64,000 nucleotides of DNA. Origin: a virus. The position numbers and the translations under genes are program-made. This document shows positions 41,748 to 49,469 of the stretch, in pieces. The stretch is taken from positions 188,001 to 252,000 of IMG/VR virus record IMGVR_UViG_3300025162_000016. One strand, 5' to 3'. The notes beneath the pieces were generated by a model that had not been told where the DNA came from, made no database searches, and saw only the letters and a program-made list of their open reading frames with translations. The stretch's first letter is position 1; every line of letters begins with the position of its first letter.

Positions 41748-41833
41748 ATTTTGCCATTTGTAACTATAGAGTTTTTGGATTTCGATTTGTAACTCGTTGA
41801 TAATGCGGAATTTACGAAATATGATATTTGATG

Positions 41834-41862
41834 TTGACAAACCGAGGATAATAGAATATACT
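41834..41862 (+). promoter_or_regulatory. strong sigma70-like promoter
   Basis: TTGACA at 41834-41839, a 17-nt spacer, TATACT at 41857-41862. The best consensus match in the window. Drives the 41961 gene and possibly the second sugar cluster. Confidence 0.7.
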
Positions 41863-41879
41863 GCCGCTCGCAAATTAAT

Positions 41880-41926
41880 ATACAGGTGAAGTGCTGGAAC
41901 AGGCCAGTTACTATATCTCCCTGTAT
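41880..41926 (+). other. structured 5' leader
   Basis: ATACAGG (41880-41886) pairs with CCTGTAT (41920-41926), enclosing a CTGG/CCAG stem. It begins about 10 nt after the predicted transcription start, so it would be part of the leader RNA. Confidence 0.4.
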
Positions 41927-41927
41927 C

Positions 41928-41948
41928 AACAAAGAACAAAGAACAAAG
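41928..41948 (+). repeat. three tandem AACAAAG heptamers
   Basis: Three perfect 7-bp units just before the ATG at 41961, followed by AATAAAA. Replaces a Shine-Dalgarno and is prone to slippage. Confidence 0.6.
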
Positions 41949-41960
41949 AATAAAAAAATT

Positions 41961-42257
41961 ATGGCAAATAATAACGGTCCAATGTGGAAAAATGAACAAG
42001 ACCGTCAAATCCTTGCAGAGGTTTACAGATCGTTTGCAACCGCATTTGATGGTAATAATAATCCTACCGCTTATCAATCGTGGTTTCGTGGTGCGGGTAT
42101 AGTTGAAAATCATCCAATGAAGATGGCAAGAACTCTGGTTATTAATTGTAACTATAGGCCGCTTTTGTTGATGAAAGAGATTCTATCGGTTGCATCGAAA
42201 CTTAACATTGAAGTTTTCCTTCAAGAGGTAGATGAAATGGGTAACCCGAAATCTTAA
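41961..42257 (+). CDS. unknown protein, 98 aa
   Basis: ATG 41961 (MANNNGPMWKNEQDRQIL) is preferred to an upstream ATG at 41886, which lies in the structured leader. Two helices (about 10-25, 66-78) and a TLVINCNYRPLLL strand are suggested. No family recognised. It has its own strong promoter, a structured leader and heptamer repeats, so its expression is probably high or tuned. Confidence 0.55.
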   Translation: MANNNGPMWKNEQDRQILAEVYRSFATAFDGNNNPTAYQSWFRGAGIVENHPMKMARTLVINCNYRPLLLMKEILSVASKLNIEVFLQEVDEMGNPKS

Positions 42258-42315
42258 TTCGGCAATCGTTTTCCCTAAAGGGATAAGGAGTTAACCTGCT
42301 ACTCTGATATAAGTT

Positions 42316-42618
42316 ATGGAACATTCTGAAATACAGTTATGGTTATTGATTCTTACACTTATTTTCCCCAGGTTGGGATTGATTATTGCTTGGTTTGGGG
42401 GGCAAATCCCATATAATACGATACCATTTGTGGGAGATATGTTAATGGCGGTTTTTTTACCTAGATTGTTAATGATAATTTACATTGTTACCAATCTAGG
42501 TACCGGTAGCGGGTGGTTTTGGATACATCTATTTGTGTTCATAATATCTTTCGGTTTCACTTGGGTAAGAATTTCTTATGCCATGCTGCAAGATAAGAAT
42601 ATTTGGAGTACCGGCTAG
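42316..42618 (+). CDS. small integral membrane protein, 100 aa
   Basis: Hydrophobic segments at about 8-26, 38-58 and 67-87 with short loops (WFGGQIPYNT; NLGTGSGW). It looks like a three-helix inner-membrane protein. No signature of holins or other named families beyond size. A 5-bp hairpin (TCCCT/AGGGA at 42272-42283) lies in the 58-nt gap before it. Confidence 0.55.
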   Translation: MEHSEIQLWLLILTLIFPRLGLIIAWFGGQIPYNTIPFVGDMLMAVFLPRLLMIIYIVTNLGTGSGWFWIHLFVFIISFGFTWVRISYAMLQDKNIWSTG

Positions 42619-42654
42619 TAACTATTATAGATGACGTTGATATTATAACAGGGA

Positions 42655-43803
42655 ATGGACGATAATTTTAAATTGGCGGATATAAAAATACGAGATCCTC
42701 TTAGAGAACGAGGGGTATTATATGTTGGTCAATATGGAACTAGTGGATATGCTACTGCGGCAAAAGGGTATATATGTGACTTTTTGATGCGGGGTATTCC
42801 AATTAGTTGGAATCCATTGAAACTTGATGATTCGGAATTATCCGATGATAATTTTTATAACATATTGGCTAAGACTGTTATAGGCAAGGCAATTTCAGAT
42901 GTACGTACTATTATTTTGCATTGCACTGCGGATTTGTGGCCAACTTACAAATCTGAAAATGCCGATAAATTTCTCAATAGAAATATTATAGGATATACCG
43001 TATGGGAGACAAATGTCTTGCCGAGATATTGGCCAAAATTTATTAACGAATCGGTGAATGAAGTGTGGTGTCCTTCTCATTATAATTACGAAACTTTTGT
43101 TAATTCTGGGGTAACCATTCCGATTAGAGTAGTTCCTCATATATTTTTAAAAATTGATCTTCCAAAACGGGAGCAGGTTTTATTAACGGATTGTGTGGGA
43201 AATTCGATTGTAGATGATCCCCATGTAGTTACTTTTTATAACAATTCGATTGTAGATGATCCTCATGCATTTACTTTTTATAATATAAGTGAATTAAATG
43301 AAAGAAAAAACGTTATAAGTTTGGTAGAGACGTTTTGTAAAGCATTTACTAAATCGGATTCAGTTAGATTGCTTCTTAAAGTTCATTATAAAAATTACAC
43401 GACGGAAAATTTAACTTATTGTATTAATAAGATTTTTGCGGTTCTTAAGGATTTCCCGAATCATGCCTCGGTGATATTGATAACTGGAAATTTAACCGAA
43501 CTTGAACTTCTTTCATTACATTCAATTGGAGATTGCTATGTATCTCTTACCAGATCAGAGGCATTTGGGTTAACTATTTTTGATGCTATGAATTATGGTA
43601 AGAAAGTTATAGTTACTGGATATGGCGGACAGGTTGATTATTTGGGAAATAACTATTCTGGTCTGGTGAGTTACAAATTGGTAGATGTTCAGAATATGGA
43701 TAGTTTTACTCATGGATATTATATGCAGGGTAAACAACAATGGGCAGCACCAAATATTGATCATGCAGTAGAGTTAATGCGAAAAGTTGTAAATATCATT
43801 TAA
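42655..43803 (+). CDS. GT4-like glycosyltransferase with a tandem 14-aa repeat
   Basis: 382 aa GT-B enzyme: GVLYVGQYGTSGYATAAKGYI opening, GYTVWETNVLPRYWPKFIN and VWCPSHYNYETF in the N-terminal domain, then SLTRSEAFGLTIFDAMNYGKKVIVTGYGG, the E-x7-type donor motif. At about residues 183-210 the sequence NSIVDDPH..TFYN occurs twice in tandem, encoded by a 42-bp duplication. It begins the second sugar cluster. Confidence 0.83.
   Translation: MDDNFKLADIKIRDPLRERGVLYVGQYGTSGYATAAKGYICDFLMRGIPISWNPLKLDDSELSDDNFYNILAKTVIGKAISDVRTIILHCTADLWPTYKSENADKFLNRNIIGYTVWETNVLPRYWPKFINESVNEVWCPSHYNYETFVNSGVTIPIRVVPHIFLKIDLPKREQVLLTDCVGNSIVDDPHVVTFYNNSIVDDPHAFTFYNISELNERKNVISLVETFCKAFTKSDSVRLLLKVHYKNYTTENLTYCINKIFAVLKDFPNHASVILITGNLTELELLSLHSIGDCYVSLTRSEAFGLTIFDAMNYGKKVIVTGYGGQVDYLGNNYSGLVSYKLVDVQNMDSFTHGYYMQGKQQWAAPNIDHAVELMRKVVNII
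43201..43284 (+). repeat. 42-bp in-frame tandem duplication
   Basis: Units 43201-43242 and 43243-43284 differ at only a few bases and encode NSIVDDPHVVTFYN and NSIVDDPHAFTFYN. Confidence 0.85.
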
Positions 43804-43814
43804 AAAAAATATAT

Positions 43815-44834
43815 ATGGATACTATTGTTGCTGTTACCGCACAAATTCCCTATCTGAATAAAGATGGAAAAATTGTGGCGTTCGGGGGAGGAGTTCCTAG
43901 AGCCATGATTAATCTGTTTAATTGCATATCAGATGTTTATAAGATTTACATTATGTATGTTCCTCAATATACTCCTAACAATGGAACAATGTTTCAATAC
44001 GAAAATATGACTTATATACCCGAAATTTCATTTTTTAAGTTTGAGGAAGTGTATGATAAATATTTTATTGGGATTGATTTCATTTTTATGATAGATATAT
44101 TTATACATGGGGAAAGTTCTTTTCAATGGAGATCATTGCCTCATAAAAAAATAGGAATGATTCAAACATGGAATACTGATCCTTTAGATATTGGAATGAA
44201 TGGAATAATTTGCAATGGGATCGAAGAGAGAATTAATATGTCTCCGCTATTATTTCCTGTTGGTTGTTTATATGATTCAAATGTGTTTTATCCCACAAAT
44301 CAGCCCAGAAAAAACTTTGCGTTGTATACTGGCCGATTGGATGTGGATAAAAACGTTCAATATTTGATTGATAATTGGAAAAAAATTTATGAGAAATTTG
44401 GAACTATATTGAAACTAATAGGTCCGTGTAATGTACAGAAAGTTAAAGTTCCTGAGTGTGATTATATAATCAATTTACCTCCGGTTGAAGATGCTATCCT
44501 CAGAGCGTATTATAATACATGTAAATGTTTTATAATGCCGTCAAAATGTGAAAGTTTTTGCTGTTCACTAGTTGAGGCGCTCGCCTGTAATGCTCCTTGT
44601 GTTGTTGATGGTGCAGTTGGATCAATAAAAAATTTCAATGGAATGGCAAAATATGTTTATGGCAATGGATATATTTGTCAAAATCTTTTATTACAAAATA
44701 TTGAAAACGTTTTATCGTCGTCTGTCGTTTCAGTAGAATCATCCGAGTTTGTAAAAAAACAATTTTCAATATCAGAAAATAAAATAGCTATCAAAAATTT
44801 TATAAAATTATGCCAGGATCCTCCGATATATTAA
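43815..44834 (+). CDS. GT4-like glycosyltransferase, 339 aa
   Basis: FGGGVPRAMINLFNCISDVYKIYIMYVP opens a GT-B domain; NFALYTGRLDVDKNVQYLIDNW is the usual start of the second domain, and FIMPSKCESFCCSLVEALACNAPCVV is the E-x7-E donor-binding motif. The final 25 nt overlap the methyltransferase gene. Donor unknown. ATG after AAAAAAATATAT with no Shine-Dalgarno. Confidence 0.82.
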   Translation: MDTIVAVTAQIPYLNKDGKIVAFGGGVPRAMINLFNCISDVYKIYIMYVPQYTPNNGTMFQYENMTYIPEISFFKFEEVYDKYFIGIDFIFMIDIFIHGESSFQWRSLPHKKIGMIQTWNTDPLDIGMNGIICNGIEERINMSPLLFPVGCLYDSNVFYPTNQPRKNFALYTGRLDVDKNVQYLIDNWKKIYEKFGTILKLIGPCNVQKVKVPECDYIINLPPVEDAILRAYYNTCKCFIMPSKCESFCCSLVEALACNAPCVVDGAVGSIKNFNGMAKYVYGNGYICQNLLLQNIENVLSSSVVSVESSEFVKKQFSISENKIAIKNFIKLCQDPPIY

Positions 44835-45337
44835 ACGAAGATATTATCTCTATCGTAACAAGAATAAATCCATCCACTGTATTTGATGTAGGGGTGGGGG
44901 CGGGAAAATATGGGGAAATGTTAAAGAAAATATGTCCGTCAGTTTCTCTTACTGGGTGTGAAATAGATGCTTCATATTTAACAGAATTTAAAACACGACA
45001 TTCTTTTTATAAAAAGATTGTGGTTAAATCCATTATAGAAATAATAGATACAGAAGAGTTTGACGTTGATTTAGTTATTATGGGAGACGTACTTGAACAT
45101 TTAAAATACAGTCAAATTTTCGATGTGTTGGATTATTTTCAGTATCGAAGCAAATATATACTTTGTCTGTACCCAACTTGTCTTCGACAAGGAATATGGA
45201 ATGGACATTCATCTGAGCGTCATTTATCTGAAGTGAGGCTTAGAGATATCGTAGAAAGATATAATATATTGGAATATAAAAAGTTACAGGAGGTTGGATT
45301 CTCGATGAATTTATTATTAATACGGGCTTACTTATAA
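44810..45337 (+). CDS. class I SAM methyltransferase, 175 aa
   Basis: VFDVGVGAGKYGEMLKK (about 24-40) is the SAM loop, LTGCEIDASYL strand 2, and VDLVIMGDVLEHLKYSQ motif IV. Resembles small sugar or lipid-linked methyltransferases of surface-glycan clusters. Starts inside the preceding glycosyltransferase and stops 1 nt before the sulfotransferase ATG, so the three are co-translated. Confidence 0.8.
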   Translation: MPGSSDILNEDIISIVTRINPSTVFDVGVGAGKYGEMLKKICPSVSLTGCEIDASYLTEFKTRHSFYKKIVVKSIIEIIDTEEFDVDLVIMGDVLEHLKYSQIFDVLDYFQYRSKYILCLYPTCLRQGIWNGHSSERHLSEVRLRDIVERYNILEYKKLQEVGFSMNLLLIRAYL

Positions 45338-45338
45338 T

Positions 45339-46060
45339 ATGATTACTCGATTTACCATATATATGGAGAAAGATGTTCCGGAACAAACTTTCTTCGAAAA
45401 TTGATGTTTGATAATTTTGATTTAGTTCCGACGTATCTTCCGGACGGACATTTTGGATGGAAACATTTTTTTGGCTCTTTTGAAAATAGAAATGCTATTA
45501 GGAAATCAGAAGATTGTGCTATTTTATCTATAGTAAGAAATCCAATTGATTATTTAGTATCGTTTTATTATAATCCACATCATCAACCAAAAGAACGTTT
45601 GACAAATTTTATAACATTTTTATCCTCGCCGTTTTATTCTGTAGATGGTAATAATATAGACAGGAAAATTGATATAAATATAGAAAACGAAAGTCGTTAT
45701 CAAGACATTTTTGAAATGAGAAGTGTAAAAAGTAGATTTTTATATTCAACTATTCCCACGCTAACGAAAAATTGGTATTTTATGAAATATGAAGATTTAA
45801 AATCTGCTCCTGAAAATTTACTTGAAAATATAACTCGGAAATTTGAGTTAATTCCTAAAACACGCCGGTTTATGGTTGAGCAAAGAAGAGTGGGCCCTCC
45901 ATCTGAACGAAATGAGTTTGAATTTTCTAATGCTCCTTTAATGGAAAATTATTCCATTGATTCTTCTGACGCTAAAGAAATTATAAAAAATCGGTTAGAT
46001 TTTGAAATTGAAAAGTTAATAGGATATGATAAAAATACCATTATTATGCGACTTACATGA
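45339..46060 (+). pseudogene. sulfotransferase-like gene with a 2-nt frameshift near the start
   Basis: The main frame (from about 45365 to 46060) has the PAPS 5'-phosphosulfate loop GERCSGTNFLRKL and the 3'-phosphate motif ILSIVRNPIDYLVSFYY, plus WYFMKYEDLKSAPENLLE, so it is a sulfotransferase domain. It has no start of its own in front of the loop. An ATG at 45339 in another frame gives MITRFTIY, which would join GERCSG exactly if one AT were removed from the (AT)4 run at 45357-45364. The length of 722 nt is two over a multiple of three. An internal TTG (45401) would lose the PAPS loop. Confidence 0.78.
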
Positions 46061-46068
46061 TATTTATA
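46061..46068 (+). promoter_or_regulatory. TATTTATA box before the 46072 gene
   Basis: TATTTATA, CGT, ATG. Overlaps the end of the sulfotransferase gene; supports ATG 46072 over 46057. Confidence 0.42.
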
Positions 46069-46071
46069 CGT

Positions 46072-46692
46072 ATGAAAGAAAAAAAGTCAACTAAAGAGAA
46101 TACGTATGACATGGGTATTGCAGGTAATACCGGGGCCATTGCAACTACCGCTGGATGGGGAACCTTTGCCTCTCCCAATGTAAGTCAGAATTCGGCTAAT
46201 TTTGTGAGTGGTAAAAATCAAGCAGACATTACCGCCACTAATACGGATGCATTAAACAATAAAATGATCGGGGCAAAAAGTAATACTCTAGCAGGAGCCC
46301 CTGCCTCTCCGAGTGCATTAGATGCGACTGTAAACCAAATTTATAGTAAAGAAATTACGCCTTCTGTTGATGAAGTCATGACCGGTCTCAAATATGAGAT
46401 GCAGAATATGATTAAAAAGGATAAGGCGAGAGCCAAAGATGTTGTGCTCGCAAATTTAAAACAAGATCCGCATTATTATGGAAAATTAGGAATGTGGAAT
46501 ATATCGGATAAAAATATGATGAATGTTCAACCCGCAAATCAAAGTAAAACCCCCGCTGAACTTCAAATGGAAGAGCGCATTAATGTGCTTAATCAGATGA
46601 TTAAAGCAAAGGGTAAAAGAACCGAAACCCCACAGTCTATTAAAGATGCCATTGCAGAGACAAAAGCAAAGAGAGATGCTCGATATTCCTAA
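46072..46692 (+). CDS. virion-like protein with DUF5661-like module, 206 aa
   Basis: Low-complexity N-terminal part rich in Ala, Thr, Asn and Gly (to about 90), then VDEVMTGLKYEMQNMIKKDKARAKDVVLANLKQDPHYYGKL. This module matches the one in the 49470 gene (PEQLAMGIKLEME...A.EIALDHLTEDPEYYSHL), which I associate with DUF5661. The C-terminal tail is charged helix. A structural or packaging protein is likely. Start at 46072 follows from the box placement; ATG 46057 overlaps the previous stop. Confidence 0.6.
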   Translation: MKEKKSTKENTYDMGIAGNTGAIATTAGWGTFASPNVSQNSANFVSGKNQADITATNTDALNNKMIGAKSNTLAGAPASPSALDATVNQIYSKEITPSVDEVMTGLKYEMQNMIKKDKARAKDVVLANLKQDPHYYGKLGMWNISDKNMMNVQPANQSKTPAELQMEERINVLNQMIKAKGKRTETPQSIKDAIAETKAKRDARYS

Positions 46693-46701
46693 GAAAAATA
46701 G

Positions 46702-46730
46702 TTGACCATCGGTGCATAATACGATATATT
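46702..46730 (+). promoter_or_regulatory. sigma70-like promoter giving a leaderless transcript
   Basis: TTGACC at 46702-46707, a 17-nt spacer, TATATT at 46725-46730. The GT25 ATG is 6 nt after the -10 box, so transcription would start at or near the ATG itself. Confidence 0.58.
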
Positions 46731-46736
46731 GCGGTA

Positions 46737-47825
46737 ATGTTACCACGCACATTTTATATCACCCTTAAAGAAACTCCTTTAAGATATCGTAGTTTTATTG
46801 AATCCGCTAACCTTGCAGGAATATCCGCAGAACCTTTTTTCGGAATTTTCGGTAAAAAATACGGATTATCCGCCAAATATCCCAATATTTTAGAATCTTC
46901 TAATGATAAGATGTTTTTAACCGATGGTGCCATCGGATGCACATTATCACATTTGACTCTTTGGAAAACCCTTTCAATTCTACCCGAGAACGAATTTTTT
47001 ATTTTAGAAGATGACGCCCTTTTTGTGGACAGATTTAAAGAAAAATTCCAATCTATATATGAAAAACTCCCACCCAATTGGGAGTTTGTTTATGTGGGAT
47101 GGATTCCATTTGGACATGATGTTTCGCCAATTATAGTTGATGAAGGAATTAGTATTCGTTTACCTAGTGCGACTCATGCTTATATGGTAAAAAAATCGGC
47201 GTTAGAAAAATTGATAGATGCAGTAGTTCCGATACAATCTCCGCTTGATTTAACTCTCATTCATAAGTTGCTGCCGTCTATTAACTATTTCGTATGTGAT
47301 CCATCATTGGTATCACAAAAGAGTTATCTAAATACTAATGATGCCATATGGACTTCTCTTGTATATGATTGGAAAAACGATCTGTATGGATGTAAAAAGA
47401 AATTATTAAAAGAAATTTCTCTTACGGATGGGTGGCATAATGCAGAGCGTAATGATACGGAAATATGGAGATGGAGTAAAGATATGTTCCTTATTAATAT
47501 CCCTAAGAATATTGATTCTATAACATTATCTTTTAGTACGCCTATAAATAATAATCTTAATCTTTCTATTGGTGACAATCAAACGGAAATCCCTCTTGTT
47601 ATTGGTCATAATGAATTAGAGATATTGACAAATGGAGGAACTCAAATAATTGGTAGGGTAGAAATACCGTTTATACCATCTCAAAAATCTGAGAAAAATA
47701 CCGATACTAGAACATTAGGAATATGTTTAAAACAGATTATTATAAAAATGGGGGCAACTATTATTCCAATTGAACTTTCGGAATTAGGTTCAATTCCGAC
47801 TTTACCTATATCGTTTAAATTGTGA
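46737..47825 (+). CDS. family 25 glycosyltransferase, 362 aa
   Basis: FYITLKETPLRYRSFIESA opening, DGAIGCTLSHLTLWKTL and FFILEDDALF (EDD metal site), then SATHAYMVKKSALEKLID: the full GT25 order. A C-terminal domain (about 215-362), beta-rich (INNNLNLSIGDNQTEIPLVIGHNELEI), is not part of GT25 and may bind carbohydrate. Transfers a hexose in LPS-type glycans in relatives. Followed by a GT32-like gene overlapping by 4 nt. Confidence 0.83.
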   Translation: MLPRTFYITLKETPLRYRSFIESANLAGISAEPFFGIFGKKYGLSAKYPNILESSNDKMFLTDGAIGCTLSHLTLWKTLSILPENEFFILEDDALFVDRFKEKFQSIYEKLPPNWEFVYVGWIPFGHDVSPIIVDEGISIRLPSATHAYMVKKSALEKLIDAVVPIQSPLDLTLIHKLLPSINYFVCDPSLVSQKSYLNTNDAIWTSLVYDWKNDLYGCKKKLLKEISLTDGWHNAERNDTEIWRWSKDMFLINIPKNIDSITLSFSTPINNNLNLSIGDNQTEIPLVIGHNELEILTNGGTQIIGRVEIPFIPSQKSEKNTDTRTLGICLKQIIIKMGATIIPIELSELGSIPTLPISFKL

Positions 47826-48466
47826 TACCGAAAACTATTCATCAAATTTGGATCGGGAATGATCCAATTCCAGATACATGCAACGCATTTATTGAACAGT
47901 GGAAAGCAATGTATTCGGATTACAATCATATTCTTTGGGACGATAGTAGGGTTAAAATTACAAATATTATTCCGGATGATAAACAAAAATATTTCACGTC
48001 GGCATATCCAATAGCATTGCGAGCTGATATTTTGAGATATGAGATTGTTCGTCGGTTTGGCGGGATTTATATTGATGTAGATACCGAACCGCTTAAACGG
48101 ATGGAAGATTATATGTTGAATTGTAGGTTTTTTGGTGGGAAACAATCAGAGCATCAAATCGCCATCGGTATTTTTGGTGCGGAACCACGAAATGAATTAA
48201 TAAATGACGTATGTGCTACCGTGGTCTCAAATATAGAAGATAAACTTGCATCTGGATGCGGGTTGGAATGGGTAGATCAATTGACGGGTCCGATGTATTT
48301 CACTCGTAGGTCTATTCCATATCGATCCGACCCTAGTTATTATTTTTATAATATGATTTATTTCTATCCTTATTCGTGGCTTGAACCGCATCGTCGTCAT
48401 GAGAATTTCAAAATAACGTCTCCGGATGCATATTCCGTTCATCATTGGCAAAAAAAATGGCTGTGA
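47822..48466 (+). CDS. GT32-like glycosyltransferase, 214 aa
   Basis: GTG start overlapping the previous stop. IPKTIHQIWIGNDPIP opening and IALRADILRYEIVRRFGGIYIDVDTEPL carry the complete GT32 (Gly_transf_sug) signature with its DxD site. EWVDQLTGPMYFTRRS and YSVHHWQKKWL match the family's C-terminal blocks. Likely adds a hexose or GalNAc-type sugar; the donor is unknown. Confidence 0.88.
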   Translation: MIPKTIHQIWIGNDPIPDTCNAFIEQWKAMYSDYNHILWDDSRVKITNIIPDDKQKYFTSAYPIALRADILRYEIVRRFGGIYIDVDTEPLKRMEDYMLNCRFFGGKQSEHQIAIGIFGAEPRNELINDVCATVVSNIEDKLASGCGLEWVDQLTGPMYFTRRSIPYRSDPSYYFYNMIYFYPYSWLEPHRRHENFKITSPDAYSVHHWQKKWL

Positions 48467-49062
48467 ATTATAATTTTATAGAAATCGGAACATCTGATTT
48501 TGATAGTTTAATTGAAACCGTGGATGATATCGCAACGGGTATAGTAGTAGAGCCGGTTAATTTTTATTTATATAAACTTCCGCATAAACCGAGAATACAC
48601 AAGTTGTGTGCGGCTATTGGAGAAAAGAACTCTCATGCGTTTATTCATTATTTAAATCCAAATATAATTGAGAAATATCAATTACCGGCATGGAGTAAAG
48701 GTTGTAATATGATTGGAAAAAATCATCCTACTGTTATAGATCTTCTTCTAAAAATGAATATTTCACCGGAAGAATATTTTTTAAAAGAGTCGGTTGCCAC
48801 CTATACTCTCAATACGGTTTTTGATATGTTTCAAGTCAATTCTGTAGAAGTTGTTAAAATAGATGCCGAAGGGGACGATTGTATGATTATGCGACAACTT
48901 CATAGTATAATTTGTCAAAATCGTATTTACAAACCTCGTAAAATTTATTTTGAAACAAATGAATTGGGGATAAAAAAGGATATTGAAGATATTAGAACGA
49001 TGTTCATGAATATTGGTTATAAAGTGACAGTTGGAAGTGAGGATAGTTACCTGTTCTATTGA
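48457..49062 (+). CDS. FkbM-family methyltransferase, 201 aa
   Basis: ATG 48457 (MAVNYNFIEIG) is chosen over the upstream TTG. NFIEIGTSDFDSLIE contains the SAM-binding region, VVEPVNFYLYKL the strand-2 acid, and VEVVKIDAEGDDCMIMRQL the FkbM KIDxEG motif. FkbM enzymes O-methylate sugars or polyketides. Last gene of the second sugar cluster, overlapping GT32 by 10 nt. Confidence 0.85.
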   Translation: MAVNYNFIEIGTSDFDSLIETVDDIATGIVVEPVNFYLYKLPHKPRIHKLCAAIGEKNSHAFIHYLNPNIIEKYQLPAWSKGCNMIGKNHPTVIDLLLKMNISPEEYFLKESVATYTLNTVFDMFQVNSVEVVKIDAEGDDCMIMRQLHSIICQNRIYKPRKIYFETNELGIKKDIEDIRTMFMNIGYKVTVGSEDSYLFY

Positions 49063-49448
49063 AATTTATTCTCGCTAAATTTAGGTTTTTAAAACACTCG
49101 GGACTATAAACTCCGTGCTGGAATATTTCTATTCTCATCTTTTTGTTAGTCAATTAACCTATGTTTATTAACATTCTTCACCGGAAAAATATATTAAAAC
49201 AAGCGATTTATTGACAGAATTTCACTTCGGTTGCAGTTTTAATGTTGACGCAGTGGACACCACCTACTCGTCAACCCACAACTGTTTATTTTATTAGAAC
49301 TGAAGTTACTATAGCAGAATTTCTATAAATGTCAACATTTTTCTATAAAATGTTTGCTCTTTTCTGATACTATGTTAGAATTGTTACACGGATAAGTTCA
49401 TATGGATTTAATAGTTGGGTTATATCATTTCTAATCGCTTTTTGTCAT
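49063..49448 (+). other. 386-bp non-coding region with hairpins
   Basis: The longest gene-free stretch in the window. It holds a hairpin at 49244-49275 (GTTGACG/CGTCAAC with inner GTGG/CCAC) and an AT-rich hairpin at 49334-49354 (AACATTTT/AAAATGTT). A possible 28-codon frame (49242-49328, beginning M-L-T-Q-W-T-P-P-T) overlaps the first hairpin. No tRNA fold or clear promoter was seen. It separates the sugar cluster from the virion-like genes, so termination, an RNA gene or an origin-type function are all possible. Confidence 0.5.
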
Positions 49449-49457
49449 GTGAATAGA

Positions 49458-49465
49458 TATTTATA
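49458..49465 (+). promoter_or_regulatory. TATTTATA box before the 49470 gene
   Basis: TATTTATA, TGAC, ATG. Favours ATG 49470 over the upstream GTG at 49449. Confidence 0.42.
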
Positions 49466-49469
49466 TGAC

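Noticed and set aside
42272-42283. TCCCT-AA-AGGGA hairpin resembling IS605 end cores
   Set aside because: Only a 5-bp stem and no partner end or tnpB nearby, so too weak to call an element remnant.
48560-48580. TATTTATA within the FkbM gene
   Set aside because: Internal to coding sequence with no start codon 3-6 nt away; expected by chance in AT-rich DNA.
49210-49240. TTGACA followed 17 nt later by CAGTTT
   Set aside because: The -10 is far from consensus.
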